Assembly (NCBI GenBank): GCA_963783945.1
Contig: CAWAPS010000019.1
Location: 930,001 to 994,000, forward strand
DNA length: 64,000 nucleotides
Source: CAWAPS01 sp963783945
GTDB lineage: Bacteria > Actinomycetota > Acidimicrobiia > Acidimicrobiales > Palsa-688
Direction of reading: 5' to 3'
Of the stretch, positions 35,941 to 44,261 are shown piece by piece. The translations under genes were made by a program, and so were the position numbers. The stretch's first letter is position 1. The number at the start of each line of letters is the position of its first letter. The notes under the pieces are model-generated. The model ran no database searches, was not told the origin of the DNA, and saw only the letters and a list, made by a program, of their open reading frames with translations.

Positions 35941-36384
35941 CTAATCGGCCTTCTTCGCCTTGGGCTCGGGGCGCCGTGGGTCGTGCGCCTTGCCAGAGTC
36001 GGCGCCTCCATGGCGGCGCAGAAAGGTCATTTGACGGGTCTTCATGCGCCATTCGCCGTCGGTGCGGACATAGGTGTCGGTGTACCAGCCCATGCGCATG
36101 GCGTGGTTCGTCTGGTCGATGAAAAGCAGCGGTACGGCACCGCTCGCCGTGTCGCCGTCTATGTCGAGTACCGGTGTGCCGGTGAGATACAGCCCCTGCG
36201 GCACGGACGCGACGAGACTCGGGAAATCCTCGAGCGTGTAGACCTCACCGAACGCGCTGTAGGTGCCTTCGGGCACGAATACTTCGTCCATGATCGCATG
36301 GATATCCTTCTGGGTCATCTTCAGGGCGTACTTTGCCGCCAACTGTTGGATGTCGTTGATGTCGTCGTTTGACGGTCGTCCCAT
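35941..36384 (-). CDS. SnoaL/NTF2-like protein
   Basis: 147 residues from ATG 36384 with GAGGAG seven bases upstream. The cone-shaped NTF2-like fold is suggested by DINDIQQLAAKYALKMTQKD, IHAIMDEVFVPEGTYSAFGE, LPLLFIDQTNHAMRMGWYTD and TDGEWRMKTRQMTFLRR. Members act as small hydrolases, isomerases, dehydratases or as accessory subunits of ring-hydroxylating oxygenases. It lies 630 nt upstream of the Rieske gene on the same strand. The C-terminus is Lys/Arg/Pro-rich. Confidence 0.75.
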   Translation of the reverse strand: MGRPSNDDINDIQQLAAKYALKMTQKDIHAIMDEVFVPEGTYSAFGEVYTLEDFPSLVASVPQGLYLTGTPVLDIDGDTASGAVPLLFIDQTNHAMRMGWYTDTYVRTDGEWRMKTRQMTFLRRHGGADSGKAHDPRRPEPKAKKAD

Positions 36385-36803
36385 GGTGTGACTCCTCAAG
36401 TCTGGCGCCCGACCGGTCGCGGGCGCGCTGCGGTTTACTGTCTTGATCATCGGACGACGATCGTTCGTCCTACACGCGGAATCCTAGCGCATGAAGAACA
36501 GCGCTGGCCCCTCCGCCGGCATTGGTCGGACGCCATCGCGCACACGATGACCTACGCAGATGTGGCAAGGCGTCGACCTTGGCGGGAGCGACGCTCTACC
36601 AGACCTTGCTTTGTCTCGAATCCTGGATCCCGGAACGCTCACACCAGCCGAGTAGCGGGATAGGCTCACGATGTGGGGACGCGCCGGCTGGGGATCGATT
36701 CGAAGGTCCACGTTGCCGCTCGGAGCAATGTCGTACACCCATTGTCCTTCTACGACTCCCGAGCGGCTGCGGGGTTGAAAATGAACTCGGAAAGGGGGGG
36801 GTC
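36385..36803. other. Divergent intergenic region
   Basis: About 420 bases between the SnoaL-like gene and the acyl-CoA ligase gene, both of whose promoters should be here. It holds the 19-bp dyad at 36452-36470. No gene recognised. Confidence 0.4.
36452..36470. promoter_or_regulatory. TetR-type operator-like dyad
   Basis: GGACGACGATCGTTCGTCC is a near-perfect inverted repeat (GGACGA...TCGTCC) located 68-86 nt upstream of ATG 36384. Length and symmetry fit a TetR-family operator controlling the SnoaL gene or the divergent ligase. No TetR gene is in the window. Confidence 0.4.
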
Positions 36804-38414
36804 GTGTCAGTCGGGAGAGTGGGGAGAATGGACGACGGGCGGCGCTGGGAGACGATCCCGCGGGTCACAAAGGTGGCGGCCGAGCACTTCGGAGACATGG
36901 TTGCCGTCGTCGATGGCGACAAGAACCTCACGTTCGCTGAGCTGTACGAGGAAGCGCGCACGTTTGGGGCCGCGCTCGTGGCATCTGGCATCGAGCCCGG
37001 CGATCGGGTGTCGATCTGGGCGTTCAACAGCCTGGAGTGGATCGTCGCGACCTTAGGCCTGTGGCAGGCGGGAGCCGTGCTGGTCCCGATCAACACGAGG
37101 TTCAAGGGAATCGAAACTGGCGACCTCTTGCGTCGCAGCCGTGCCCGAGCGCTGGTCACGGTCTCCAACTTCCTCGGAACCGACTATGTCGCGATGCTCC
37201 GGGACGCCGACGTCGATCTTCCGGATCTGCAGACGATCGTGGTGGCCAGGGGCAACGCGCCCGAGGGCACGGAGGACTGGGGCGGTTTTCTTGAGCGGGC
37301 CCGCGACCGAGGCCGCACCGAGGTCGATCGGCGGGCATCCGCGGTGACTCCGGACGACCGGTCCGACATTCTCTTCACGTCCGGCACCACAGGCGTGCCT
37401 AAGGGCGTGGTGTCGACGCACAGCCGCACGCTGGCCGTGGCGATCGACTGGATCGCGATGACCGGTCTGGTGCCGGGCGACCGGTACCTGCAGGTGAACC
37501 CGTACTTCCACATGTTCGGGCTGAAGTCCGGAATTCTCACGTCGGTGTCAGCGGGGGTGACCATGCTCCCCGAACCCGTGCTCGACATCGGTCGTGCCCT
37601 GCAGCGAATTGCGCACGAGAAGGTCACCGTCTTCCCGGGCACCCCGACGCTCTACCAGTCGATCCTCGATCACCCTGGGCGCGAACGGTACGACCTCTCC
37701 AGCTTGCGCACCGGGACGATCGGTGGCGCCGAGATCCCTGTCGAGCTGGTTCGGCGCGTGTTCGACGAGCTGCCGTACTCGACGATGGTCTCCGGCTACG
37801 GGCTTACCGAGGGAGGCACCGCCGCGTCGACCGCCCCCAACGACGATGCCGAGATGATCGCCACCACGGTTGGCCGGGTCCGGCCCACCTTCGAGCTGCG
37901 ACTGGTCGACACGGAGGGCGCCGACGTGGCCCAGGGTGAGCCCGGCGAGATACTTCTTCGCGGCGGCAGCGTCATGCTCGAATACCTCGACGATCCCCAG
38001 GCCACCAGCCAAGCCCTCTCCCCCGACGGCTGGCTCAGCACCGGCGATATCGGTCAGCTCACCGACAGCGGCCTCCTGCGGATCGTCGGACGGTTGAAGG
38101 ATATGTTCATCGTCGGCGGCTTCAACGCCTACCCGGCCGAGATCGAGAACGCCCTCCTCCGACATCCGGACATCCAGCAGGTGGCCGTGATCGGCATTCC
38201 CGAGCCGCGCTTGGGCGAGGTCGGGATGGCATTCGTGGTGCTCGCCCCAGCGTCGAAGATCTCCGCCGAGGATGTCATTGCATGGATGCGCGAGCGGCTG
38301 GCGAACTACAAGGTGCCACGGCGAGTGGAGTTTGTCGATGAGCTGCCCCTCAACGCGACCGGCAAGGTGATCAAAGAAGAACTCCGCGAACGAGCCATGA
38401 GGGGGCACTCGTGA
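36804..38414 (+). CDS. Acyl-CoA ligase (AMP-binding, fatty-acid/aromatic type)
   Basis: 536 residues from GTG 36804 (AGGGGGGG just upstream; ATG 36828 is an alternative). Adenylation motifs are complete: FTSGTTGVPKGVVSTHSR (P-loop, about residue 190), ATP-binding YGLTEGGTAA (about 332), STGDIGQL, and GRLKDMFIVGGFNAYPAEIE, with the catalytic Lys in NATGKVIKEEL near the C-terminus. It activates a carboxylic acid to its CoA thioester. Together with the CoA-transferase remnant, PhyH and Rieske genes it suggests degradation of an aromatic or branched acid. Confidence 0.88.
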   Translation: MSVGRVGRMDDGRRWETIPRVTKVAAEHFGDMVAVVDGDKNLTFAELYEEARTFGAALVASGIEPGDRVSIWAFNSLEWIVATLGLWQAGAVLVPINTRFKGIETGDLLRRSRARALVTVSNFLGTDYVAMLRDADVDLPDLQTIVVARGNAPEGTEDWGGFLERARDRGRTEVDRRASAVTPDDRSDILFTSGTTGVPKGVVSTHSRTLAVAIDWIAMTGLVPGDRYLQVNPYFHMFGLKSGILTSVSAGVTMLPEPVLDIGRALQRIAHEKVTVFPGTPTLYQSILDHPGRERYDLSSLRTGTIGGAEIPVELVRRVFDELPYSTMVSGYGLTEGGTAASTAPNDDAEMIATTVGRVRPTFELRLVDTEGADVAQGEPGEILLRGGSVMLEYLDDPQATSQALSPDGWLSTGDIGQLTDSGLLRIVGRLKDMFIVGGFNAYPAEIENALLRHPDIQQVAVIGIPEPRLGEVGMAFVVLAPASKISAEDVIAWMRERLANYKVPRRVEFVDELPLNATGKVIKEELRERAMRGHS

Positions 38415-38767
38415 TGGCGACAGGAGTGGGTGTCATAGGTCGCGGCCTCGCCGAGAGCGTGGCCGTCGCATTCGCGCAGACGGACGGCTCTGCGGTGGTC
38501 GATATGGTCTGGCACCGAGATCCAGCCACGATGGCGGCGCTCTGTCCACGGGTCGGGCGATCAAGCGACCGCGATCAACTACGGATGCGTCTAAAGCACA
38601 GTTTGGCCGGCTATGACATCTCCCGCGTGTCCGTCAACTGCTGGGAGTTTGGGCGAGTCCAGAGGGATGGCGCGTCTCTGGGCGAAATGTCCACCTCATC
38701 GATGGGGATGCCCGACCACGAGATCCTGACGATCCACCCACCCGGCGCCACCAACACGTCGGGTTAA
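38411..38767 (+). pseudogene. Gfo/Idh-like N-terminal remnant
   Basis: ATG 38411 overlaps the ligase stop. The frame begins TGVGVIGRGLAESVAVAFAQ and DGSAVVDMVWHRDPATMAAL, resembling a Rossmann NAD-binding start with a mutated G-x-G-x-x-G. The remainder lacks dehydrogenase motifs and ends against the convergent PhyH gene, so I take it as truncated and rearranged; a short genuine protein cannot be excluded. Confidence 0.35.
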
Positions 38768-39576
38768 CCGGACACTTTCGGGCAGAGGTTCTCGGTGAAG
38801 CGATCTCCTGGGGATAGCACCTTCTCAGCTCGCTTGGCCAACATCGATTTGGACCAGGGAATGCCCCCGGTGAACAGGACGTCCTCGGCGAAGTACCTCA
38901 GGATCACGGCCCAGCGCGTTTTGGCGCTCTCGTTCTCGCCCGTTCCATGGATCATGTAGAGGCTATGCGCAGTCGCGTCACCGGGCTCGAACTCCAGCGG
39001 ATCGGTGGTGGACAGCTCGCTGAGCTCGGGATACAGGCCGAAGAGATCCGTCCCGGTGCATCCCAATAGCCCCAACCGGTGCGAGTAGTCGACGAACCGC
39101 ATAGAACCCATCTCGGGGGTGACGTGGTCCAGGGCGATCCAGAAACTGACGAAACCGTTGCGGTCGATCGGCTCATTCGGGGCATCTTGGTGGAAGGGCG
39201 TCGGCACCGTCGTCGGAGATGACGAGCCCGGCTTCACACCCGGCTTCACCGCAAGCATGTCACCGGCCATCAGCACCCCAACGTCGCGCCGCAGCAGGCG
39301 CTGCGCATTGGCGCCCATCCGAGGTGACATGCCAATCGAAGCGAAGCACTCGTCCTCTTCCACCACATTGTGGCGGTCGGTCCATGGTGCGTCTATAGCA
39401 TCGACTCCAGGGCGCCCGACGTACGCGTCGCCCTCGGCCCCCATATCGGCCCTCGCTCGTTCCAACAACCGGGATACCAAGTCTCGTGAGATCAGCCGGT
39501 CCAACTTGACCCAGCCATGCTCACGAAAATGGGTCACCTCATCGTCGGACACTTCCCGTATGTAACTGGCGCCCAT
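38764..39576 (-). CDS. Phytanoyl-CoA dioxygenase-family (PhyH) protein
   Basis: 270 residues from ATG 39576, chosen because AAGGA precedes it at 6-nt spacing. Fe(II)/2-oxoglutarate oxygenase motifs are visible: HxD in TPFHQDAPNEPIDRNGFVSF (about 140), the distal His and Arg in HSLYMIHGTGENESAKTRW (about 215-230). WIALDHVTPEMGSMRFVDYS matches the PhyH core. These enzymes hydroxylate acyl-CoAs or other small molecules. It is convergent with the ligase/Gfo remnant. The open frame continues upstream without start codons. Confidence 0.82.
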   Translation of the reverse strand: MGASYIREVSDDEVTHFREHGWVKLDRLISRDLVSRLLERARADMGAEGDAYVGRPGVDAIDAPWTDRHNVVEEDECFASIGMSPRMGANAQRLLRRDVGVLMAGDMLAVKPGVKPGSSSPTTVPTPFHQDAPNEPIDRNGFVSFWIALDHVTPEMGSMRFVDYSHRLGLLGCTGTDLFGLYPELSELSTTDPLEFEPGDATAHSLYMIHGTGENESAKTRWAVILRYFAEDVLFTGGIPWSKSMLAKRAEKVLSPGDRFTENLCPKVSG

Positions 39577-40129
39577 CCCCATTCCTTCGACCCTTTCACT
39601 GCTCTTCACCCAACTCGGCGTACCGTCCTCTGAAAGGCTCAGGAGTTTGAAGACCCTTGAACAAGCCGGACAGATGAACCCTTGTGTTCCGATCTGGCGT
39701 ACCGCTCGCCAATCCAGCGCAACAAATTCCGGCGTCGCCCCACGAGGAGTAGTTGAGCCGAACGCCTCCAGGAACTCAAACGTGGCCGAGCCTTCGTACG
39801 TGAAGCCGACGATGGTCGTCCAGGTAATCCCCCCTCCATTTCAGCGAACGCTTCGCGGTGGCGCTCGGGGCCTCGTGGTCGGCGCGGCGATCGACGGGTC
39901 ACCTGAAGATCACACCAAATCGATCGGACCAGTCCGCCCGCGCCGACAGCGTCGTCCCGGAGCTCGGTGATCTTGTCGTCACCTTCTCGAGTCTATCGAC
40001 CAACAGCGTCGGTGCCGTGGTCGCAAGCTGCGGCGGGGCGCGAAACGGCTCCACCCCTGCGCTCGTTCGATAACAGGTCTGGGGCTGCGCTTCGAGTTGC
40101 CGCCGATCCAGATGGGGATCGGGTCCTGG
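39577..40129. other. Gap with a minus-strand coding-like fragment
   Basis: Directly upstream of PhyH and in its frame, 39577-39835 on the minus strand encodes IVGFTYEGSATFEFLEAF and FICPACSRVFKLL before a TGA near 39838. It may be a decayed gene tail with a CxxC pair that became fused to PhyH's leader. The rest of the gap is unassigned. Confidence 0.3.
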
Positions 40130-40526
40130 ATGGGCCACGGGACCGCCACCACCTTGCGGGCCTCGAAGTGCCGGCCGGGTCCATCCGGTTCTACCCCGCT
40201 GGCGAGACTGCTTCCTCGAGGGGGTCATGCCCGCCGAGTGGCAAACGGCGGTGCTCGAAGAGTGCGAGCGTGTCGAGGGGGTTCCCTATGAGCTGTGGGT
40301 CCTTCGATCGCTTCGCCCGCCGTCCGGCGCCGGGAGATCTGGGTCGCAGTGGCGCGCCGCTGGCGCGAACCGGGGCCGAGTTGCCCGCCGATCTCGAGTT
40401 AAGTGGAAGCTGCATTACGTGGTGTTACGCCAGCCGCTCGACTCGACGACGTTCATTGACGGCTTGCGCGGACGTGTGGAGCAGAGCTTCGACCAGCTCC
40501 GTGAGGCCGTGAGGGCGGGACCGTGA
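40130..40526 (+). mobile_element. Degenerate Tn3-family transposase remnant
   Basis: Fragments of a Tn3 transposase lie in order but in different frames: a stretch ending YPAGETA with EGV (about 40190-40225), MPAEWQTAVLEECERVEGVP then YELWVLRSL (40227-40310), VRRREIWVAVARRWREPG (about 40315-40375, second frame), GAELPADLE (third frame) and LHYVVLRQPLDSTTFIDGLR to 40526. The known Tn3 order (VIP.W..., ..R..YEL.VL..LR, R.IWV.GA.R(W/F)R.P, LP.DF) is matched. At least three frameshifts; catalytic DDE core is not present. Terminal inverted repeats were not found. Confidence 0.65.
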
Positions 40527-40821
40527 GGGGTGTGACTATCTTTCCCAGTGCCGCCCTGCACGTCGTTCTTAATGAGAAGGAACTGCCGCACCTGACCATA
40601 GAGGCGTACAGGACATTCTCCAGGACACGATTCTTCATATCCCGGACGGATCCGCTACGACAACACCGAGGTTTGCACCAGCCTCCGTGCCCGGCAACGA
40701 CTCTTAAAACGCGACCGCCGGGCGGGCGGACATCTCACACTTGACCAGTGCAACCGGCATTGCTACGGTCCTGAAGCAGCCGGGCAACCGGCCCGGGGCA
40801 ACACAGGAGGGGCAACAACTC

Positions 40822-41367
40822 ATGAACATGGTAAAACGAGGGCTCATAGCCCTGTCCGTGGTGGCTGCCGTCGGAGGTACGACCGGAGGCCTGCTGGCCA
40901 GCGCAGCCAGTGCCAGTCCCACCCGTGGCGTGGAGGTCATCCATACCGTCCAGTACTCGGTCGCGGGTGGCCCCGGCGTCGGTCCCTGGACCGGTCACGG
41001 ACCTATCAGCACCCACAAGGGCAACATCACCGACATTCCGTCGCTGGCGACCGACCCGGCCAACAGCAGCCGCACCACCCTGATCGATCCCGCCGGGTCC
41101 TTCACCACCCTGAACACCGGAGGCAACTTCATCCCTGGCCGCACCAACCCGTTCACCTGTGCCTTCACGGGCCGCGTCAAGGGCATCAACGTCAACATCG
41201 TCACCGGCACCGGGGCCTACAGCAAAGCCACCGGGGCGTTCAGGGTCAACATCTCGATCAGCGGCTTCGACCCGCGCCTGCCCAACGGCCAGTGCAACTT
41301 CAACGCCGACAACTCGGCTTTCGAGACTGACACGGCCACCGCGGTCGGCTTCGTCAACCTCCACTGA
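40822..41367 (+). CDS. Secreted protein of unknown function
   Basis: 181 residues from ATG 40822, with AGGAGGGG nine bases upstream. A Sec signal peptide is clear: MNMVKRG then LIALSVVAAVGGTTGGLLAS with cleavage near ASASP. The mature part is about 150 residues, rich in Gly/Thr/Asn, with likely beta strands (VIHTVQYSVAGGPGVGPWTG, FTCAFTGRVKGINVNIVTGT, AFRVNISISGFDPRL). Two cysteines could form one disulfide. No known domain is recognised. A strong hairpin follows the stop. Confidence 0.7.
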   Translation: MNMVKRGLIALSVVAAVGGTTGGLLASAASASPTRGVEVIHTVQYSVAGGPGVGPWTGHGPISTHKGNITDIPSLATDPANSSRTTLIDPAGSFTTLNTGGNFIPGRTNPFTCAFTGRVKGINVNIVTGTGAYSKATGAFRVNISISGFDPRLPNGQCNFNADNSAFETDTATAVGFVNLH

Positions 41368-41396
41368 CCTGGTAGGTCCCTGCCGCCATCTACGCC

Positions 41397-41432
41397 GGGG
41401 AAAAGGACCTCCAACCGGGGGGCCTTTTCCCC
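41397..41432 (+). terminator. Terminator-like hairpin after the secreted protein gene
   Basis: GGGGAAAAGG (41397-41406) pairs perfectly with CCTTTTCCCC (41423-41432) around a 16-nt loop that can extend the stem. T-run lies within the arm, so termination in either direction is plausible. Confidence 0.65.
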
Positions 41433-41433
41433 G

Positions 41434-41517
41434 TTCGTCGAGAGGCTCCTCGGTACCCGCGTCCTAGTCGTGATCGGCTACGGCTTCGGCGATCCGCACA
41501 TCAACCCCAAGCAATAA
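41434..41517 (+). pseudogene. SIR2-like domain C-terminal remnant
   Basis: A plus frame reads FVERLLGTRVLVVIGYGFGD then PHINPKQ and stops at TAA 41515-41517. 'L-V-V-I-G-Y-x-F-x-D-P-x-I-N' is the hallmark of SIR2-like NAD-consuming domains (SIR2_2 type), which occur in phage-defence proteins. Everything upstream is the terminator of another gene, so only about 27 residues remain. Confidence 0.5.
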
Positions 41518-42113
41518 TGTTCCGGCCCACGCACGTGCCCTGGCAAGGCTATGTCGTCTTAGCAGTCGGGATCCTGGTCGTGTGGTTGTTGGTGTCGGGC
41601 CTGATGACGGCAATCCCGCGAGTAGTCGTTTTGACAGTCCGGAGTGTCACGGGATCGTTCAGAGCCGGACCGAACCCCGGTTCATCCGTCGGAGCGAGAT
41701 GGCTTCCCTTCGGCTTGCTTACCGTGGCCGGGCTGGCAGTGATAGCCCGCCGGCCTCGGAGCGCTGGGTTCATTGTGGGGGCACACCAGGGCATCGAGAC
41801 CGGCTCGGATCTGTCTGGCCTGGTCAGTCGCCGAACGGCCCGGTTGTTGGCTGCCCTTGTCGCCGGGGGTCTGATCCGGGCCGGTTATCTCGTCTCGTCC
41901 CGACCGGTCGGTGATGAGCACGCTCGCGAGCACGCAACCTCCGAGGCGTCCGGGAATGTAATCGCCACCGCTGTCGGCTACTCGGTCGGCGCCGACGATG
42001 GTGAGCGCAACGGTCATCCAGAACGCGATCGCCTGGCGGGCCGATCGTGGTGCTGGAGGGAACCAGTAGGTGCCGTCGGCGTTGTGCTCGTCGTCGGAGA
42101 GCAGCTCGCGTAG
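41517..42113 (+). CDS. Possible membrane protein coupled to the SIR2-like tail
   Basis: ATG 41517 overlaps the preceding TAA (TAATG), typical of translational coupling. The first 60 residues include a hydrophobic helix (YVVLAVGILVVWLLVSGLM) and a basic segment. Later sequence is unlike any family and overlaps an equally open minus-strand frame. Only the first part may be real. Confidence 0.25.
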   Translation: MFRPTHVPWQGYVVLAVGILVVWLLVSGLMTAIPRVVVLTVRSVTGSFRAGPNPGSSVGARWLPFGLLTVAGLAVIARRPRSAGFIVGAHQGIETGSDLSGLVSRRTARLLAALVAGGLIRAGYLVSSRPVGDEHAREHATSEASGNVIATAVGYSVGADDGERNGHPERDRLAGRSWCWREPVGAVGVVLVVGEQLA

Positions 42114-42200
42114 GTCGACCTCTGCCGCCGGGGGGCTCAGCCGGGCGAGGAACTGCCCTCCGAGTGGTGTGCCCGGTGGGTGACGTGGCTGATCCATCAC
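41682..42200 (-). CDS. Possible hypothetical protein of actinobacterial mobile-element style
   Basis: Starts MDQPRHPPGTPLGGQFLARL and continues VDLRELLSDDEHNADGTYWF then PPAPRSARQAIAFWMTV. 'PPGTPxGGQF' openings are common in actinobacterial plasmid and phage proteins of unknown function. From about residue 90 the sequence degrades into Arg/Gln-rich text that overlaps the plus frame at 41517-42113. I trust only the N-terminal 80 residues. Confidence 0.35.
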   Translation of the reverse strand: MMDQPRHPPGTPLGGQFLARLSPPAAEVDLRELLSDDEHNADGTYWFPPAPRSARQAIAFWMTVALTIVGADRVADSGGDYIPGRLGGCVLASVLITDRSGRDEITGPDQTPGDKGSQQPGRSATDQARQIRAGLDALVCPHNEPSAPRPAGYHCQPGHGKQAEGKPSRSDG

Positions 42201-42286
42201 TGTTCCGGGATGCGGAGACCAGCCGGCCGCCGGACGGTCTCACCTGGGCCTAGAGGGAAATCCCACCCAGCCAGGCGGCTGGTGCC

Positions 42287-42958
42287 TTACGGGTGGAAGA
42301 CGCGACCGGCTACGTACGTAAGGATCATCGCGACCACGCCGACACTGGCTGTTCGTAGGATCGCCCGTACCGGGCGCACATTGGAGATCAGCGCCGCGAT
42401 CCAGCCGGTCAGTGCCAATGCCACCACGACGACGACGAACGTCAGCGCGCCCCTGGATGATGCCGGCAGGAACGCCATTGCCAGCAGGGGAAGGGCGGCC
42501 CCGCCGGCGAAGGCGGCGGCGGCCGCCGCAGCCTCCCGGAGAGGCACCGTGACCGTGGCCGGAGTGATGCCGTGTTCGACCTCGGCGTGCGCCTGGAGTG
42601 CGTCATGAGCGGTCAGCTCTACTGCGACTAGCTCAGCCAGATGATGGGAAAGACCCCGGGCCTCGTACAGGTTCGTTAGCTCTTCCAGCTCAGCCTCGGG
42701 CGCGGTTTCGAGTTGGTGCTGTTCGCTAGTGAGCTGGGCCACTTGACTGTCGCGCTCGGCAGCCGCCTTGGAGTACTCGAAGGCCCCGAGCGCAAGCGCC
42801 CCGGACACGAGCCCAGAGACTCCGGCGAGCAGGAGCACGTTGACGCCGACGCCGGCCCCAACCAAACCTTCGCAGATACCCGCCGTCGTGAGAATCCCGT
42901 CGCTGGATTCGAGAACGTGCGGCTGAAGCCATTGTCTCATCCAGCCCGCGATGGCCAA
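42287..42958 (-). CDS. VIT1/CCC1-family iron/manganese transporter
   Basis: 223 residues with about five hydrophobic helices. The first contains HVLESSDGILTTAGICEGLV (VIT1 motif with DG), then VNVLLLAGVSGLVSGALALG AFEYSKAA, a charged middle (residues 75-125, TSEQHQLETAPEAELEELTN with metal-binding-domain-like Glu and HHLAELVAVELTAHDALQAH), and the C-terminal helices ending SVGVVAMILTYVAGRVFH. These proteins export or sequester Fe2+/Mn2+. Single gene on the minus strand. Confidence 0.8.
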   Translation of the reverse strand: MAIAGWMRQWLQPHVLESSDGILTTAGICEGLVGAGVGVNVLLLAGVSGLVSGALALGAFEYSKAAAERDSQVAQLTSEQHQLETAPEAELEELTNLYEARGLSHHLAELVAVELTAHDALQAHAEVEHGITPATVTVPLREAAAAAAAFAGGAALPLLAMAFLPASSRGALTFVVVVVALALTGWIAALISNVRPVRAILRTASVGVVAMILTYVAGRVFHP

Positions 42959-43581
42959 TTGTCCTGACCTTTCCCACTCTCAACTCGCCCGACGCATCGG
43001 AGCGAAGCTCTCTGGTCGGGGCGGATCACACTATCGTGGCGCCGGCTGCCTCGTGCGGTCATGCCGGGGGACGACGAACCTCTTCGTCGAACGGCGGGCC
43101 ACCCGCACCGGGCCGCTCGGCGCTGGGCCGCCGCCCTGCCTGGCGCGGGCCCGGTTCGCCGTGGCCCGCCTTGGGAGTGCTGGCCTCATCCATCCCCCCG
43201 TGTACCGGAGTCTTGATTTTATATAACAAAATCGAGTTTCGAGGGGTTCGGCAAATCCCGGGATGGCTTCTATCAGAGGCGGGCGGCCCGCGACGCCGCC
43301 CGTGGTGGCGGCCGCAGCTACCGCACCTCGGTGTCCTCTTGCGTCTACGGGTCGCCGCCTCGGTGGAGCCGTGTCAGAAGCCCCCACCCTGCCTGGCGCA
43401 CCCGACTGGAGCGGGCCAGAGGGTCTAGGCAACCGATCCTCCGAGCCGGGTTGGTCCGGCCGGGCGTCCGATCCTGAGTTAGCCGCCCATCGGGTGGCGC
43501 ATTCGGCGGCCCACGTCCCGGCTCGGAGTTGACGACCGCCCCCCGCCAACGCAGGGTGTTGTTCTAGAGGACGCCCAACCA
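42959..43581. other. Gene-poor stretch with an AT-rich inverted repeat
   Basis: About 620 bases with no recognised gene. GATTTT (43215-43220) and AAAATC (43228-43233) flank ATATAAC, an island of AT in otherwise very GC-rich DNA. It could be a promoter, an integration core or a remnant of foreign DNA. Confidence 0.4.
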
Positions 43582-44205
43582 TCACCGTGGCCGACTGGAT
43601 ACCGTAGCGAAATCTGATGCCTGAACGCCGCCGACTAGAAGCGTGGCGACCGATTGCGCGGAGGACGCTGCCGGTAGTAGTTCACCGGGGGCACAGTTCG
43701 GGCAGCCGGCCCCGTTGACTCGCATGTCGAGCCTTCGCGACCATTCATGCGAGCATGTCGAACACCGCCAGGCTGCCCGATAGACGCTCCGTGGGGTGAT
43801 GCTGGTTGGCGCAATGTCGTTACGAGGACTCCAGTCGGCAGCAAGTGTCGGATTGAGATCCGTGAGCGATCTTCCCGGCGCGGCCTCTACCCCGGCACAG
43901 CCAGGGCACACACGATGCTCTACGACAGTCGCGACAGACGGTGTCCACTCATGGCAGCAGACAGGACATTGCCATCTGACGCGCCGAGCACTTGTTGCAG
44001 ACACCTCCTCGGGGCTGACCGCGTTCAGCGGACACCAGACTTTGACAACCTCCGGGTGGGACTCGATCAGGGGAACCTTCGGGCGGCGCGCACATCGAGG
44101 ACATCCGCTTCCGCGACGACGATCCGTTCGGGACCACACGGCGCTGCACCAATCGTTCCCACATTCGTGGCACACCCACCAGCCCGGTACACGCTGTCCG
44201 GGCAA
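43582..44205 (-). CDS. Tandem zinc-ribbon (DUF4379/treble-clef) protein, N-terminally truncated
   Basis: 207 residues with three Cys-rich ribbons: WWVCHECGNDWCSAVWSRTD with CPRCA, WQCPVCCHEWTPSVATVVEH with CPGCA, and WRCSTCSHEWSRRLDMRVNG with CPNCA. The spacer motif SLTDLNPTLAADWSPRNDIA is the 'LxDxxPxLAxEWxxxxN' link of this family. Such ribbons are found in Vsr-like nuclease and restriction-associated proteins and likely bind DNA. Here the first ribbon lacks its leading linker, and no nuclease domain follows, so the gene is truncated at its 5' end, head to head with the next plus-strand fragment. Confidence 0.7.
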   Translation of the reverse strand: MPGQRVPGWWVCHECGNDWCSAVWSRTDRRRGSGCPRCARRPKVPLIESHPEVVKVWCPLNAVSPEEVSATSARRVRWQCPVCCHEWTPSVATVVEHRVCPGCAGVEAAPGRSLTDLNPTLAADWSPRNDIAPTSITPRSVYRAAWRCSTCSHEWSRRLDMRVNGAGCPNCAPGELLPAASSAQSVATLLVGGVQASDFATVSSRPR

Positions 44206-44261
44206 CCCCGGGCTGGCCTGATCCAGACATCGGAGTCGGCCGCCCCGAGGAGATCCGGGCT

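Noticed and set aside
43225..43262. ggttcggcaaatccc as tRNA 3' end or att site
   Set aside because: The loop does not fit a T-loop and no tRNA body precedes it.
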